Source of the DNA: Phallusia fumigata
Taxonomy: Eukaryota > Chordata > Ascidiacea > Phlebobranchia > Ascidiidae
Length of the DNA: 29,776 bases
Direction of reading: 5' to 3'
Assembly (NCBI GenBank): GCA_008931825.1
Contig: QXVZ01022735.1
Location: 1 to 29,776 of the forward strand
In this document: positions 19,473 to 29,618 of the stretch, one piece after another
Layout of the letters: every line of letters starts with the position of its first letter
Position numbering within the stretch: position 1 is the first letter of the stretch
Position numbers and translations under genes: made by a program
The notes under the pieces: generated by a model
Told to the model about the DNA's origin: nothing
Seen by the model: the letters and a program-made list of their open reading frames with translations, nothing else
The model's database searches: none

Positions 19473-21274
19473 ACCTAAAAAAATACCGAATATCTACACA
19501 TATCACCCATAACTTAACTATAAAATGAAAATTCCCCCTTATCTCATAAACTTTACTTTAGGAAAAGTGGAAATTCCTCCCTGGGAAGCGATTTCTTCCC
19601 GGTTCGGAACCATTGGTATAACCGTTCATATACGAAACTGCAGCACTTCCGCAATTGGTGGGGCTTTGTCCCAACTTGTATTCATTCATCGAGATACAAA
19701 CAATCAAAACTAACCCTTTTACAGAACGTACAGGCAGCAATGAAAAAACGAAAATGCGGTAATTCTAAATGCTGACGGAGGGATTTACTGTTTCGAAATT
19801 ATAAAGACATTAGCTGTTGGTAAGACACACAATTGGACGTAAAATACTTTTTAGGGCAAGTTCTTGACCGCAAGTTGTAAGTGGGTACATAATTGATAAT
19901 TTAACTTTTGTGTTAAGTTCCCTATTCCGAACCGGTTGGTCAACAAAAACATATGCCTGACCTTCGATTAGTTGACGGGTAAACTTAGTTAAACACACGA
20001 AAAATGGACTCAAAAACGCTGCAAATCTGCCACTGGACAAATTTTATACACAGTGTATGCTGTAGGGGACTGCGATGTTAATTAAAACGTTCGGAAAATA
20101 AATTGCACTTGTAAAACAACGGGTACGGTCAAGTTGCTGCAAACCAATCGACATTACATGTAGGGTTGACAAATAGTGAGACATTTCACATGGTCAAAGT
20201 TCAAAACATACTGCTTCTAAGTGTAAAACAGTGTAAGGGGTTAGGTTAAAACACAGTATTTTGTGGTTATCTTAAAAAAATACTGCAATGTGTAATAAAC
20301 ACAAATGATGTTTGTTGGCCAAACGGCTTATCAATGGGGCTTAGTTTCCAAACAAGCTTCGTGTGGCCAACTGGGCGAATACATTTAGAATTCGAATACG
20401 CTGTAAATTAGTTTTGAACGTAATATTTAAACATCGCCTCATATTGTTTAATTTGCAATATTTCACGGTTGACAGCACGAAACTAGCTCCGAAACCAAGT
20501 GCTTTCATCTGTTGAGGCCAGATTCATAGGTCGCAACTAGTGATGTGCTCTAAGCTACATCAAAGTTAACACGTCAAAAGGGGAACATCTTCCTAGGTTT
20601 GCCATTTCATATACAATTCCAGCGATTTATGACAAAAAAAACTCCTCAAATATGTTGAAACGCCCGTAGAAATCAATACAATAACAGGATCAATACTTGT
20701 AAAGCACGGAAACTGGGGACGTTTGGTACACTTGCGTCTTCTAATACGAAACACGCTGCAGTTCTTGGAATTGATATATTAACGCTATCTCTCGCACAAC
20801 ATTAAAAATTAGCTCATAGAACTGAGCAATAAAGCAAAATAGGTGTCTTTAAAGTGGGACAGCGTTTAAGAGTAAATGTAGGTATGCCAATCTCATTTTC
20901 GTTTTTCTGAAAAAACTAGTCAAACTTAGAAATATACTAGCAAGGATATCGGTAGAAATCATTTCTCCCTGATGATAACGCCAGCCAATGGCGAAACTTT
21001 TAAATGCTTTGATATGCATGCTTGCATCTTTCTACTGCGAATATTAGAAACTGTAAATTGTTTCCCGAAAATTAAAGCGAAAAGTTATACCAAACGAAAT
21101 GGCGAATTTACGCCCAAATGGGCATAACTGTGTACGGTCAAAGAGACCGTAAAAAAGCGAGTAAATGCACGTAGAGCTAGCGAATTATACTCGATGATTG
21201 GAACTTTACAAATGTCAAGACAAGAGAAATGCCAAAAAAATACACAATCAAAAAAACAAAAAAAGACCTCAACT

Positions 21275-21808
21275 TCAAGTGCTTTGGACATAATTCCGTG
21301 GCACTAGGCCTGTTTGCTTAGTTCTCAAATTCTGTCCTGTCATCCAACCGTTGTCTACAGTTGAGCTTGGTACACACTTAATAGTGTCGCCCGTTTGTAA
21401 GGCAATTTCGTCGGGTGAGTTCGGGGCATAGTCGTACATCGCCTTGTACATGCCGCCTCCAGCGCCCTGAGAAGCCTGGTCCAGTTCGTAAAGGTGCCCC
21501 CCGTTCGACACAGGTTTGTGAGTCTCCGCGTGCGACGTGACTGGGGACGAGTCGCTGCTTCCGAAGGATACGTACTCCACCGGTTGCAGGGGTGATATGC
21601 AGGTCGACTTCTGTGATATGAACTCGCGAACGTCCGCCACTTGGTCGCATTGTTCAGTAATCGCGCGGATTCGTTCCCTACTGTCGTCCAGTCTGCAACA
21701 TAGGTCCGATACGAGGTTTGTGAAGACCCAGACTGTGTTGCGGACAAACTGGATGCGTTCTTCCTCAAGCTTTTGAAGGACATCGCATGCTTCTGTGTGT
21801 TCACGAAC
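21275..21808 (-). CDS. PSTPIP-like: PSTPIP-like last exon: end of F-BAR, linker and SH3
   Basis: The acceptor TTTTGTGTTGCAG at 21809 opens in phase 0; TGA at 21277-21275 ends it, giving 177 codons. The first 35 residues close the F-BAR domain (LEEERIQFVRNTVWVFTNL). A Ser-rich linker follows, and the last 60 residues are an SH3 domain with ALYDY-like AMYDY, acidic PDEIAL, GWMTG where most SH3s have GWW, and GLVPRNYV. The whole C-terminus is in one exon. Confidence 0.95.
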   Translation of the reverse strand, partial: VREHTEACDVLQKLEEERIQFVRNTVWVFTNLVSDLCCRLDDSRERIRAITEQCDQVADVREFISQKSTCISPLQPVEYVSFGSSDSSPVTSHAETHKPVSNGGHLYELDQASQGAGGGMYKAMYDYAPNSPDEIALQTGDTIKCVPSSTVDNGWMTGQNLRTKQTGLVPRNYVQST

Positions 21809-24800
21809 CTGCAACACAAAACAACGTTATGCATATGTAACGCCTGGCGTATATGGTTTTATACCGTACTTAGTATTTTCAAAATATTCAAAGCGCCCCA
21901 ATAAAGGACTTAAACCAGTAGTGATTAACCTTCTGTTTACGCCGAACATTTATTAACTCATAGCGATCGCGTATAAAATATTTTAATAGTTTCAAATAAT
22001 AGCATGCCCGAAACATAAATGACTACTTATAAAAATTGTACAAAATGTTACACTCACTATTTAAGGCTAAATAGTCTAAACAAGTGGTTCCTCTCCAAAA
22101 AGAAGTTTTATGAGTTAGGAGAAGAATTTCGGTATTCATTGTAACTGTTGTACCGTATTTCATTTAGTCTAGTGGTTCAAACCTTTTTATGTCACTTCTT
22201 ATGTAGTAGAGGAGTAATGAAAACTTTGAAAACCAGGAAATGCATCGAAAATGATTAGGAATCATTGGCCCAAGCTAAGCCCCCAAAAGACATTCAAACG
22301 TTTAAGGAGGGGATGGGACTCTAACTATCGGGTAAACCTGCAACAAAGGCTCTCCAACACTACNATAGGTCCGATACGAGGTTTGTGAAGACCCACACGG
22401 TGTTGCGGACAAACTGGATGCGTTCTTCCTCAAGCTTTTGCAGGACATCACATGCTTCTGTGTGTTCACGAACCTGCAAAACAAAACGACGTGATGTACA
22501 TGTGTAAACAAATATTTTAACATTTAATAAAAATATTTAAAATTCACGTTTAAAATATTTTAATAGTTTCCCATAATAGCATGCCCAAAACATGAACTAG
22601 TGGTTCAAACCTTTTAATATCACTTCTTATCCAGTAGGGGAGTAATGAAAACTTTGAAAACCAGGAAATGCATCGAAAATGATTGGGAATCATTGACCCA
22701 AACTAGCCCCCAAAAGACATTCAAACGTGTAAGGAGGGGATGGGACTTTAACTATTGGGTAAACCTGCAACAAAGGCTCTCTAACACTACACGGCGTTGA
22801 GGCACTTCCTTGAGTAACACTTGCTTGACCTTTGGGTTACCAACTGTTTTTATAAACGCTCATATACACCGTGAACTAATATAGAGGGCAGGATTTGTGT
22901 AGGCGAAAGCTAAGAACACACGTATGCTGCATGTTTGGTCGTTAAACAACAAACAACGCGATCCAACTTAAGCTAGGAGTGAATTAAATAGCAACAGCGC
23001 TAAAGCAGTGATCCTCTGTTGGCGGTGCGTGGGACCACAGAAAACATGAGGCCATGATTTCGAATATCACCACACACCTACGCCTAGCTTGTACATGGAG
23101 CTTCAATTAATTTTGCTACTTTATTACTGCTAAAAATTCTTACTGTGTATAAAAAAAATGGGTAAAGGTAAAGCAATGGATGTGGCGAATGTAAGAAATG
23201 CTACATGTACCAAGAGCACGTGTTCTGTTTCAAAAAGACCCACAGCAACACCGTAAATGAGACCCCGAAAACCATGATACAAGCTTTTCCAAATGTGCTG
23301 TTTGCAAAGATTGCCGCTTTGCTACACTTTCTTGCGCAGCTTCCGCATGCAAACCAGGCCTAGTGTCATCTATCAGCCAGTTGCAGATAACCCAGCACTT
23401 GTAAAAGTCGACTGACGTCCTGGTCATTCATTAGCCCGTCACCAAAAGTGATCATCAAACCACGTGATCTCATGTGTGCAATGACGTCACAGCCGTTTGT
23501 GACGTACCGTCGGGCGGAAGTTACGGTGTCTGTACATGTGTTGTGTCGTGCCGTTAATTGTACCCCCTACATGTAAATATGCGTCGTCATCAGGGTTTCG
23601 CAAAGTAGACAAAAAGCCCCATTATGCATTATAGTCGTGCGGGTGACACTTCGCTGATTGTCGCGCACGAAAAAATGCAAAAATTTTCGAGGAGTGCAGT
23701 CTTTCTGCGTTTGGACATCTTTTGCACTTTAAATATACGTCTACCTAATCGCCTATGTTTACAAGCAACATTTTCTTGAAAGTGGAATGTTATCTTAATG
23801 CAATGGCGTGTACAAGGAAGACATAGTTTACTTCCTTGAGCAGTTTGGTTGTGTGTATGGATAGGCTAAATCTTCTAATACGTCACGTAGATCCGGTTGA
23901 ATCACAACCTTACGGTCCCAACTGGAAGTTACTAACCAACGTCTGCCGGTGGTGGTTTCATATGTCAATACCTTTGACATGGTTACTGTTGGAGGTTGGG
24001 ATTTTACCAAAATCCATTTACTCCAAGTATAGAGATAAATTGCAAATTGGTTGATCGGAAATATGTTACNTTCTTCACCAACCAACGGTTATATTTTAGT
24101 CTCTTTAAATCAGTATGCTCTAGGAACGCAAAGTGGTATTGCCTGAACGGTATAAAACCCTTTCCAAACCTAAACCCCACATAATAGAAACCAATTTAAT
24201 GGCTATTTGATAACACTAGCGTTTAATGGTGTTTAAAAAGCCCAGTTTATACACACCAACCTACCCATATTTGTCGGGCGTTTTCAACTGCAGCAACGGA
24301 TGCTTTGTAATCTTCGTCGGATTTTATTGCACTACTTCTGGCTTGCAAGGCCGATTTTCTCGCTTTTTCTGCATCCCGTTGTTTGCTACCGAATTTCATT
24401 TTCTCCGAGTCTGACTCCGCTTTGTCGGCCGCCTTTGACTTACTTTCGTACGAGTTTCTAAATAACATAAATTTTGTAAAACAATTAGATATTTAGGTAC
24501 ACAATTCACGGTTTTAAATATTCTCAATAGGATGATAAAAGCCAGTACTTGTGTATAAAACATATTCTACGTTTCGACAAACGCTGTTGTCATCATCAGG
24601 AATGACTCGGAAAAGCGGCGCAAAGTTACATGTCACGATGTTCTTACCAGTTGGTTTTATCGTTTTTAACAGTTGTTACGCGTCCCCCTTTTCGTTTATC
24701 GTGACTTTGCGTCGCTTTTCCGAGTCATTCCTGATAATGACAGCAGCGTTTGTCGAAACGTAGAATATGTTTTATACGCAAGTACTGGCTTGTAGCTTCC

Positions 24801-27800
24801 TATTGAGAATATTTAAATTTGAGCAACACGTTCATGTTTAGACTTTCGAATGGGTAAGGCTACAGTCGTGTTGCCATTCGCGCCACTCGCTTCTCCAGCG
24901 AAATTCCCCACTTCGTGGCTAGCTTTTTGTCCACCCTAATCGCAAAGGTGCGTCTGCTGCGTCATTTGACCATTGCTCCCTATATTTGTTTTCATCTGGA
25001 CGTATTTTCAACCGTGAGGTTTTTGCAGTCGTTTCCTGTTTTTGTGCCGTTAGTGAAATGTTTTCTTTGTTTGATTGCATTTTATGGTCAGAAACGAAAT
25101 TCAATACAACACAAAACAATAATATACAAGGTGACAGGAGTAGTAACTTATTTAGGACATGAATTGGTCTAAACCAGTGATTCCCAACCTTATTGTCGGC
25201 GTCTACCACTTGGAGGTAACGCAATGTTGCCTTGTACCCCTAAGTTCCGAAAAAGCAATTTCGAGCAGATCAATAATCTGAATCGAAAATTATTATACAA
25301 CGAAGAACGCAGTTTTATTTAGCCGCGAGAGGTGCTCCACTTGGAATGCTGTCGCCGGTCAGACAACTCTGATCCGGGAATAGAGCTAATTATTTACAAG
25401 CAGGCGAAACCGAGCAGGCGGTCTGGCGTGCAAAGGTGAACGTGCCATAGATTAAAAACAAACAAAAGCTTTTTGCATANGATCCGGGAATAGAGCTAAT
25501 TATTTACAAGCAGGCGAAACCGAGCAGGCGGTCTGGCGTGCAAAGGTGAACGTGCCATAGATTAAAAACAAACAAAAGCTTTTTGCATAAATTTGGCTAC
25601 TTGGGCATCTCTGCTGTATTCATACGGGGCCATTCAAGTACATAAACTTTAAAACGAATGGCTCTAAAATAATGTTGAAAAAATGTGTGACTGGCGAATC
25701 TGCCTATAAATATGAATGAGAATTTTCTCATTTTTGCTGTGATTTTTTCAATTCTGAGAGCATGGTGCAGTTTGAAGGAACGGACTCGGTGTTGACCATG
25801 CCTATTAAAATCTGTTTATCGTCATTGTAAAGCAACGGGCGCCATCTGCTTCTTTGGTTCAAAAGCGCCGTGATGTACCAGGAACATTTAAAAGGCATAA
25901 GGTACATAAAGCCCGTTGAACTGCGCATAAACCTTTATTAACACAAGAAATTTGTGAGATGCTTACACGAGATACATTTTGGTGGTTCAGGTTGTTTAAA
26001 TTGATTAAAAACTGCCAGAGAACTTGTATGTAGTGAATACATTTTATTGCAAACCTTTCGACAATCTCTNGTGAGATGCTTACACGAGATACATTTTGGT
26101 CGTTCAGGTTGTTTAAATTGATAAAAAACTGCCAGAGAACTTGTATGTAGTGAATACATTTTATTGCAAACCTTTCGACAATCGTTGTTGTCATTATCAG
26201 TAAATTACAATGTATTCATATTTACAAGCTTTCCAGCAAGAACATCGGGCCTTATCTACTCATACCTTTTAATCGCTGATTAGTTTGGAAGAGGTCGGAA
26301 AAGTTTAGTTTACAGACAGACAATAGCCTAATCCATGAGGGGGTGACTAACAATGGTTGCCCTTGTTCTCTTTAACTTCACGTATGTGCCGTAATCACAT
26401 TCTTTTTATTGGTCTTTAGCCTTATAACGTTAAATTGCTAAATTGCGGTCGGTTGCGATCCTACGGCAGAACACATCCAGTACACTTGAACCATCTTTCA
26501 AAACAGGACACTTGACTCGATAATCAATGTTTTTTTTGGTGTCCTTGCTGTTTTATGAAACCTTTTAACGATGACAAATTGATGAAGTGACAATGCAAAT
26601 AAACTTGACTTGACTTGCATTGGTATAACCGTAAATAGTTTTGCAGGTGCAAGAGATCACGTTGCAGCCGGCAGCGGTGACTTGTACTTCAAATTACCCG
26701 CGGTATTTCCAAGCATGCAAAGTCTCTGTCCTCTATAGACTCTAGTCAAGGGTTTAAATCTTTTCACTTTGGCTTTATGCCGTGCATAGCCAGCCTGATA
26801 ATTTTGTATCCTTTTAAACTAAGAGGTTCATAAATCGGACATACGGGCCGAAGTAGGAAAACACAGGGAATTTGCATGGTGCTAGATTTGTTGGGGAGCT
26901 TTAGGAGTTATTTGATGAGTCAGGTGTACCTGTGCATCTAAAAGTAATCTAACTCGCTGTTCACAGGCGCGAGAAAGTTGGCTTCTACTGTACCCGGAAA
27001 CTGTGGAGTCGTGCCTAAAGGATACCTTATCACCCGCCAACGTTATAGCTTGTTTAAAAGCAGCGATACCTACAAGGAAAAAAATCATCGCAATATCAAG
27101 TTAGCTTATAAAAATTCAAAGCCAAGTCACCTTATATTAACGACTTAAACTGATTAGGTAAACTGCACTTACAAAACGCGTTTTCGAACTGTTTGTTGGA
27201 CAATGTGTTTGAAAGGATTTTGCATTGACTTTTGTAATGGAATAATTAAACGACACATCCGTGAGGTGGTGCAACTTTGAAATAGTTGACAACATCAGTA
27301 TTAGTGTAATTTATTAGACTAAACAGTGAGTAAAACTCAAAACTCAAACAGGAATGTTTTTGCAACCGTCTTCGAATGACTAGATGTTTTTGCTGTTAGC
27401 TATAAGCACCCTTCAATACTGCAAAAATTTAGTTATTTTTCACTCACTTGCAGGCCTGCATCTTCCTGTACAAATCTGCTTTGTTCTTGTGTGCGCGGTG
27501 AACCGTGTCCTCGTGACGTTTTCGCTCTTCCTTCTGCCTGTTAAGATAGAACTATTATCCACTGTTGTTTTTTTTCGAAGCTTTTCACGCTTATGCTGTT
27601 GACCACGGCAGAGGCAGTGTTGAGTTGAGTTTAATTCGCTCGGTGAAAGAAATAATAGCGACCCAATTTCACGTGTTTCTCAACCTTTTTTCGATGCGAC
27701 ACAGTAGGAAAATTTGGTTTGACAATAAGAATTTTATAAAAATGCTTATTAAAGTTGTATCTATTGATACAACAGAAAAAAGCCACGAAACGGAAATATG

Positions 27801-29507
27801 CTGCGACGCCCTTGGAAAATTAAAACGACGCACCGGGGTGTCGCGACGCAGAGTTTGAGAACAAGGTGCATGTCAAACAACAACAAAAACAAACAATATT
27901 TACCTATTACAAATGCACCGCATAAAGCTAACAATTTTCGATGTCATAACATACCTACCCAGTAACCAACATTAGCTGAAACAGCACACTTAAAACCCAA
28001 GGTTGCGNTTTTTCACTTGTTATTTTCTTGAAGTTGTGCACTGACAACTTGTTTACCCAGCTTTCTCTCGCAGGACCACAAAAATGTAAAATGTTAAAAA
28101 CTGTTATATGTAATGGAGTAAATGATATAGGAGTTCCATTTTTTGATAGTCATTACATTGCAAGTATTAAAATGCATTAAAATTCTGAAGTTGTGCATTG
28201 ACTATTTTTTACCCCAGTTTACTCAGTCTAACTACAGGCTCCTAAATAGTAAATTNAGGTTGTTTAAATTGATTAAAAACTGCCAGAGAACTTGTATGTA
28301 GTGAATACATTTTATTGCAAACCTTTCGACAATCTCTGTTGTCATTATCAGTAAATTACAATGTTTTTTTATTTGCTGATTTAGTTGGAAGAGGTTGGAA
28401 AAATTTAGTTTACATACAATAGCCTAATCCATGAAGGGGTGACTAACAATGGTTGCCCTTTTTCTCTTTAACTTCACGTATGTGCCGTAATCGCATTATT
28501 TTTACTGGTCTTTAGCCTTATAATGTTAAATTGCTAAATTGCGGTCGGTTGCGATCCTACGGCAGAACACATCCAGTGAACCATCTTCAAAACAGGACAC
28601 TTGACTCGATAACCAATGTTTTTTTCGGTGTCCTTGCTGTTTTATGAAACCTTTTAACGATGACGAATTGATGAAGTGACATTGCAAATAAATTTGACTT
28701 GACTTGCATTGGTATAACTGTAAATAGTTTTGCAGGTGCAAGAGATCACGTTGCAGCCGGCAGCGGTGACTTGTACTTTAAATTACCCGCGGTATTTCCA
28801 AGCATGCAAAGTCTCTGTCCTCTATAGACTCTAGTCAAGGGTTTAAATCTTTTCACTTTGGCTTTTTGCCGTGCATAGCCAGCCTGATAATTTTGTATCC
28901 TTTAAACTAAGAGGTTCATAAATCGGACATAGGGGCCGAAGTAGGAAAACACAGGGAATTTGCATGGTGCTAGATTTGTTGGGGAACTTTGGAAGTTATT
29001 TGATGAGTCAGGTGTACCTGTGCATCTAAAAGTAATCTAACTCGCTGTTCACAGGCGCGAGAAAGTTGGCTTCTACTGTACCCGGAAACTGTGGAGACCG
29101 CCAACGTAATAGCTTGTTCAAAAGCAGCGGTACCGACAAGGAAAAAGTCATCGCAATATCAAGTTAGCTTATCAAAATTCACCTTATATTAACAATTTGA
29201 ACTGATTGGGTAAAATGCACTTACAAAACGCATTTTTTTATTTTTGTTTTCCGAAAAGCGTGCTTCAGTATTAGTGTAATTTATTAGACTAAACAGTGAG
29301 TAAAACTCAAAACTCTAACAGGAATGTTTTTGCAACCGTCTTCGAAGGACTAGATGTTTTTGCTGTTAGCTATAAGCACCTTTCAATACTGCAAAAATTT
29401 AGTTATTTTTCACTCACTTGCAGGCCTGCATCTTTCTGTACAAATCTGCTTTGTTCTTGTGTGCGCGGTGAACCGTGTCCTCGTGACGTTTTCGCTCTTC
29501 CTTCTGC
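21275..29507 (-). CDS. PSTPIP-like: PSTPIP-like F-BAR/SH3 adaptor protein, 3' half (5' exons beyond window)
   Basis: Three exons join in phase into the C-terminal half of an F-BAR plus SH3 protein of the PSTPIP family. F-BAR proteins dimerise and bend membrane; PSTPIP proteins also bind PEST-type phosphatases and WASP to control actin. Visible parts are the F-BAR helices (QKEERKRHEDTVHRAHK, LYRKMQACK, KMKFGSKQRDAEKARKSAL, ENARQIW, then EACDVLQKLEEERIQFVRN and VWVFTNL), a linker with SPLQPVEYVSFG, and a C-terminal SH3 (YKAMYDYAPNSPDEIALQ, DNGWMTG, TGLVPRNYV). Vertebrate PSTPIP1 has the same domain order; vertebrate PSTPIP2 lacks SH3. About 270 residues are seen of a family norm near 415. The N-terminal F-BAR exons must lie right of 29776. 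Confidence 0.92.
22081..22268. mobile_element. hAT-like miniature element in PSTPIP intron
   Basis: Begins CAAGTGGTTCCTCTCC and ends with GGAATCATTG. The interior has the family strings GGTTCAAACCTTTT, GTAGAGGAGTAATGAAAA and GGAAATGCATCGAAAA. Its left half (about 22024-22170) has no counterpart in the other haplotype copy at 22597. Confidence 0.55.
22365..22473 (-). pseudogene. Partial second copy of the PSTPIP last exon (other haplotype, cut by contig join)
   Basis: The first 109 nt of the exon are repeated up to the N at 22364, with an intact acceptor and reading frame (36 codons). The four differences from 21700-21808 are all at third positions and silent. The rest, including SH3, is missing, so as laid out it would encode a truncated protein. 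It is an assembly fragment rather than decay. Confidence 0.85.
22474..24264. other. PSTPIP intron with a cluster of CRE and E-box motifs
   Basis: No supported exon. It includes TGACGTCC (23413), CACGTG (23461), a full CRE TGACGTCA (23482-23489) and TGACGTAC (23500) within 100 bp, in a stretch less AT-rich than its surroundings. A single N is at 24070, with no duplication around it that I could see. Confidence 0.45.
22597..22697. mobile_element. Right half of the same hAT-like element, other haplotype
   Basis: Runs from CTAGTGGTTCAAACC to GGGAATCATTG, aligning with 22172-22268. The left part present in the other copy is absent. Confidence 0.5.
24265..24457 (-). CDS. PSTPIP-like: PSTPIP-like exon: central F-BAR helix
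   Basis: The acceptor TATGTTATTTAG and donor TATGG/GTAGGT bound 193 nt, phase 2 in and phase 0 out. It codes NSYESKSKAADKAESDSEK and further lysine/alanine-rich helix ending AAVENARQIW, matching the YExKCRDxDxAE and IxxLEKxRxEW parts of PSTPIP proteins. Confidence 0.93.
24513..24817. mobile_element. 305-bp palindromic miniature element in PSTPIP intron
   Basis: The outer 17 bp TTTAAATATTCTCAATA (24513-24529) are mirrored exactly at 24801-24817. The arms continue imperfectly for about 110 bp each (CAGTACTTG/CAAGTACTG, CATATTCTACGTTTCGACA and its complement, GACTCGGAAAAGCG and its complement). The centre is about 80 bp. It is non-autonomous and can fold into one long hairpin. The arms carry a CTGATGA...GTCGAAAC motif in both orientations. 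Confidence 0.75.
25175..25260. mobile_element. Possible hAT-like element end
   Basis: CAGTGATTCCCAACCTTATTG has the same terminal motif as the other elements. I could not find the matching right end, so the extent is open. Confidence 0.3.
25371..25589. repeat. Identical 109-bp overlap duplicated across N at 25480
   Basis: 25371-25479 and 25481-25589 are identical as far as I can read. This looks like a plain unmerged contig overlap. Confidence 0.92.
25954..26186. repeat. 116-bp overlap duplicated across N at 26070
   Basis: 25954-26069 repeats as 26071-26186 with two or three differences (GGTGGTTC against GGTCGTTC; GATTAAAAAC against GATAAAAAAC). The unit carries a GACAATC...TCGAAAGG-type motif on the minus strand. 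Confidence 0.88.
26575..26617 (+). repeat. AATAAACTTGACTTGACTT tail, possible retroelement 3' end
   Basis: AATAAA followed by short CTTGA repeats is typical of the 3' tail of a non-LTR or SINE-type insertion. The matching place in the other haplotype (near 28690) has the same tail. The body of the element is not recognised. Confidence 0.35.
27448..27537 (-). CDS. PSTPIP-like: PSTPIP-like exon: F-BAR helix (haplotype 1)
   Basis: The acceptor CTTAACAG and donor GCAA/GTGAGT bound 90 nt, phase 2 in and phase 2 out. It codes QKEERKRHEDTVHRAHKNKA then DLYRKMQAC plus the split Lys completed at 24457. This matches the RQKEQRKKYExxxxxxxKxKxxLYKK helix of PSTPIP F-BAR domains. A copy lies at 29418-29507. 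Confidence 0.92.
27676..27864. mobile_element. hAT-like element, full-length allele
   Basis: Left TTTCTCAACC and right GTTTGAGAAC are short inverted ends around about 185 bp with no conserved frame. In the other haplotype (29661-29705) only the two ends and 30 bp between remain. Confidence 0.55.
28033..28216. repeat. Imperfect direct repeat of about 35 bp in PSTPIP intron
   Basis: GAAGTTGTGCACTGAC...TTACCCAG near 28033 recurs as GAAGTTGTGCATTGAC...TTACCCCAG near 28183. This is the only structure seen between the N joins at 28007 and 28256. Confidence 0.45.
29418..29507 (-). CDS. PSTPIP-like: PSTPIP-like exon, second copy (haplotype 2)
   Basis: Same exon as 27448-27537 with one synonymous change (Arg AGG against AGA) and the same splice sites. 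It belongs to the repeated block 28257-29776 and is most likely the other allele. Confidence 0.88.
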
Positions 29508-29588
29508 CTGTTAAGATAGAATTATTATCCACTGTTGTTTTTTTTTGAAGCTTTTCACGCTTATGCTGTTGACCACGGCAGAGGCAGT

Positions 29589-29618
29589 GTTGAGTTGAGT
29601 TGAGTTGAGTTGAGTTTA
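29589..29618 (+). repeat. (GAGTT)n microsatellite, polymorphic between copies
   Basis: About five TGAGT units here, against two at the matching site near 27620. On the minus strand it follows AATAAA, again like a retroelement tail. Confidence 0.75.

Larger units (their letters stand above)
15147..21274. other. Intergenic region without supported genes
   Basis: About 6.1 kb between the RFX 5' end and the PSTPIP stop codon. Open frames are all under 140 codons, lack splice context or lie in repeat copies. The recognisable content is hAT-like miniature elements and one duplicated contig end; 19475-21274 shows nothing else. Confidence 0.6.
26102..27934. repeat. Large duplicated block, haplotype 1 of PSTPIP intron and exon
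   Basis: Collinear with 28257-29776 but about 300 bp longer. It has an extra 24 bp near 27010 and an extra 143 bp at 27686-27828. It includes the F-BAR exon at 27448. Confidence 0.88.

Noticed and set aside
21355..21834. Long alternative frames over the PSTPIP last exon
   Set aside because: They are out-of-frame shadows; the frame giving F-BAR and SH3 motifs is the real one.
24919..25224. 101-codon minus-strand frame in a PSTPIP intron
   Set aside because: It runs into a hAT-like end at 25175, has no matching family, and inserting it would break the phase between exons 27448 and 24457.
26882..27088. Minus-strand frame with acceptor CCTTGTAG, and a 24-bp in-frame deletion in the other haplotype
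   Set aside because: The acceptor AG is lost (CCTTGTCG) in the second copy, and joining it to the PSTPIP exon at 27448 gives an early stop. The in-frame indel is probably chance.
27565..27858. 97-codon plus-strand frame
   Set aside because: It runs through a hAT-like element that is internally deleted in the other haplotype.
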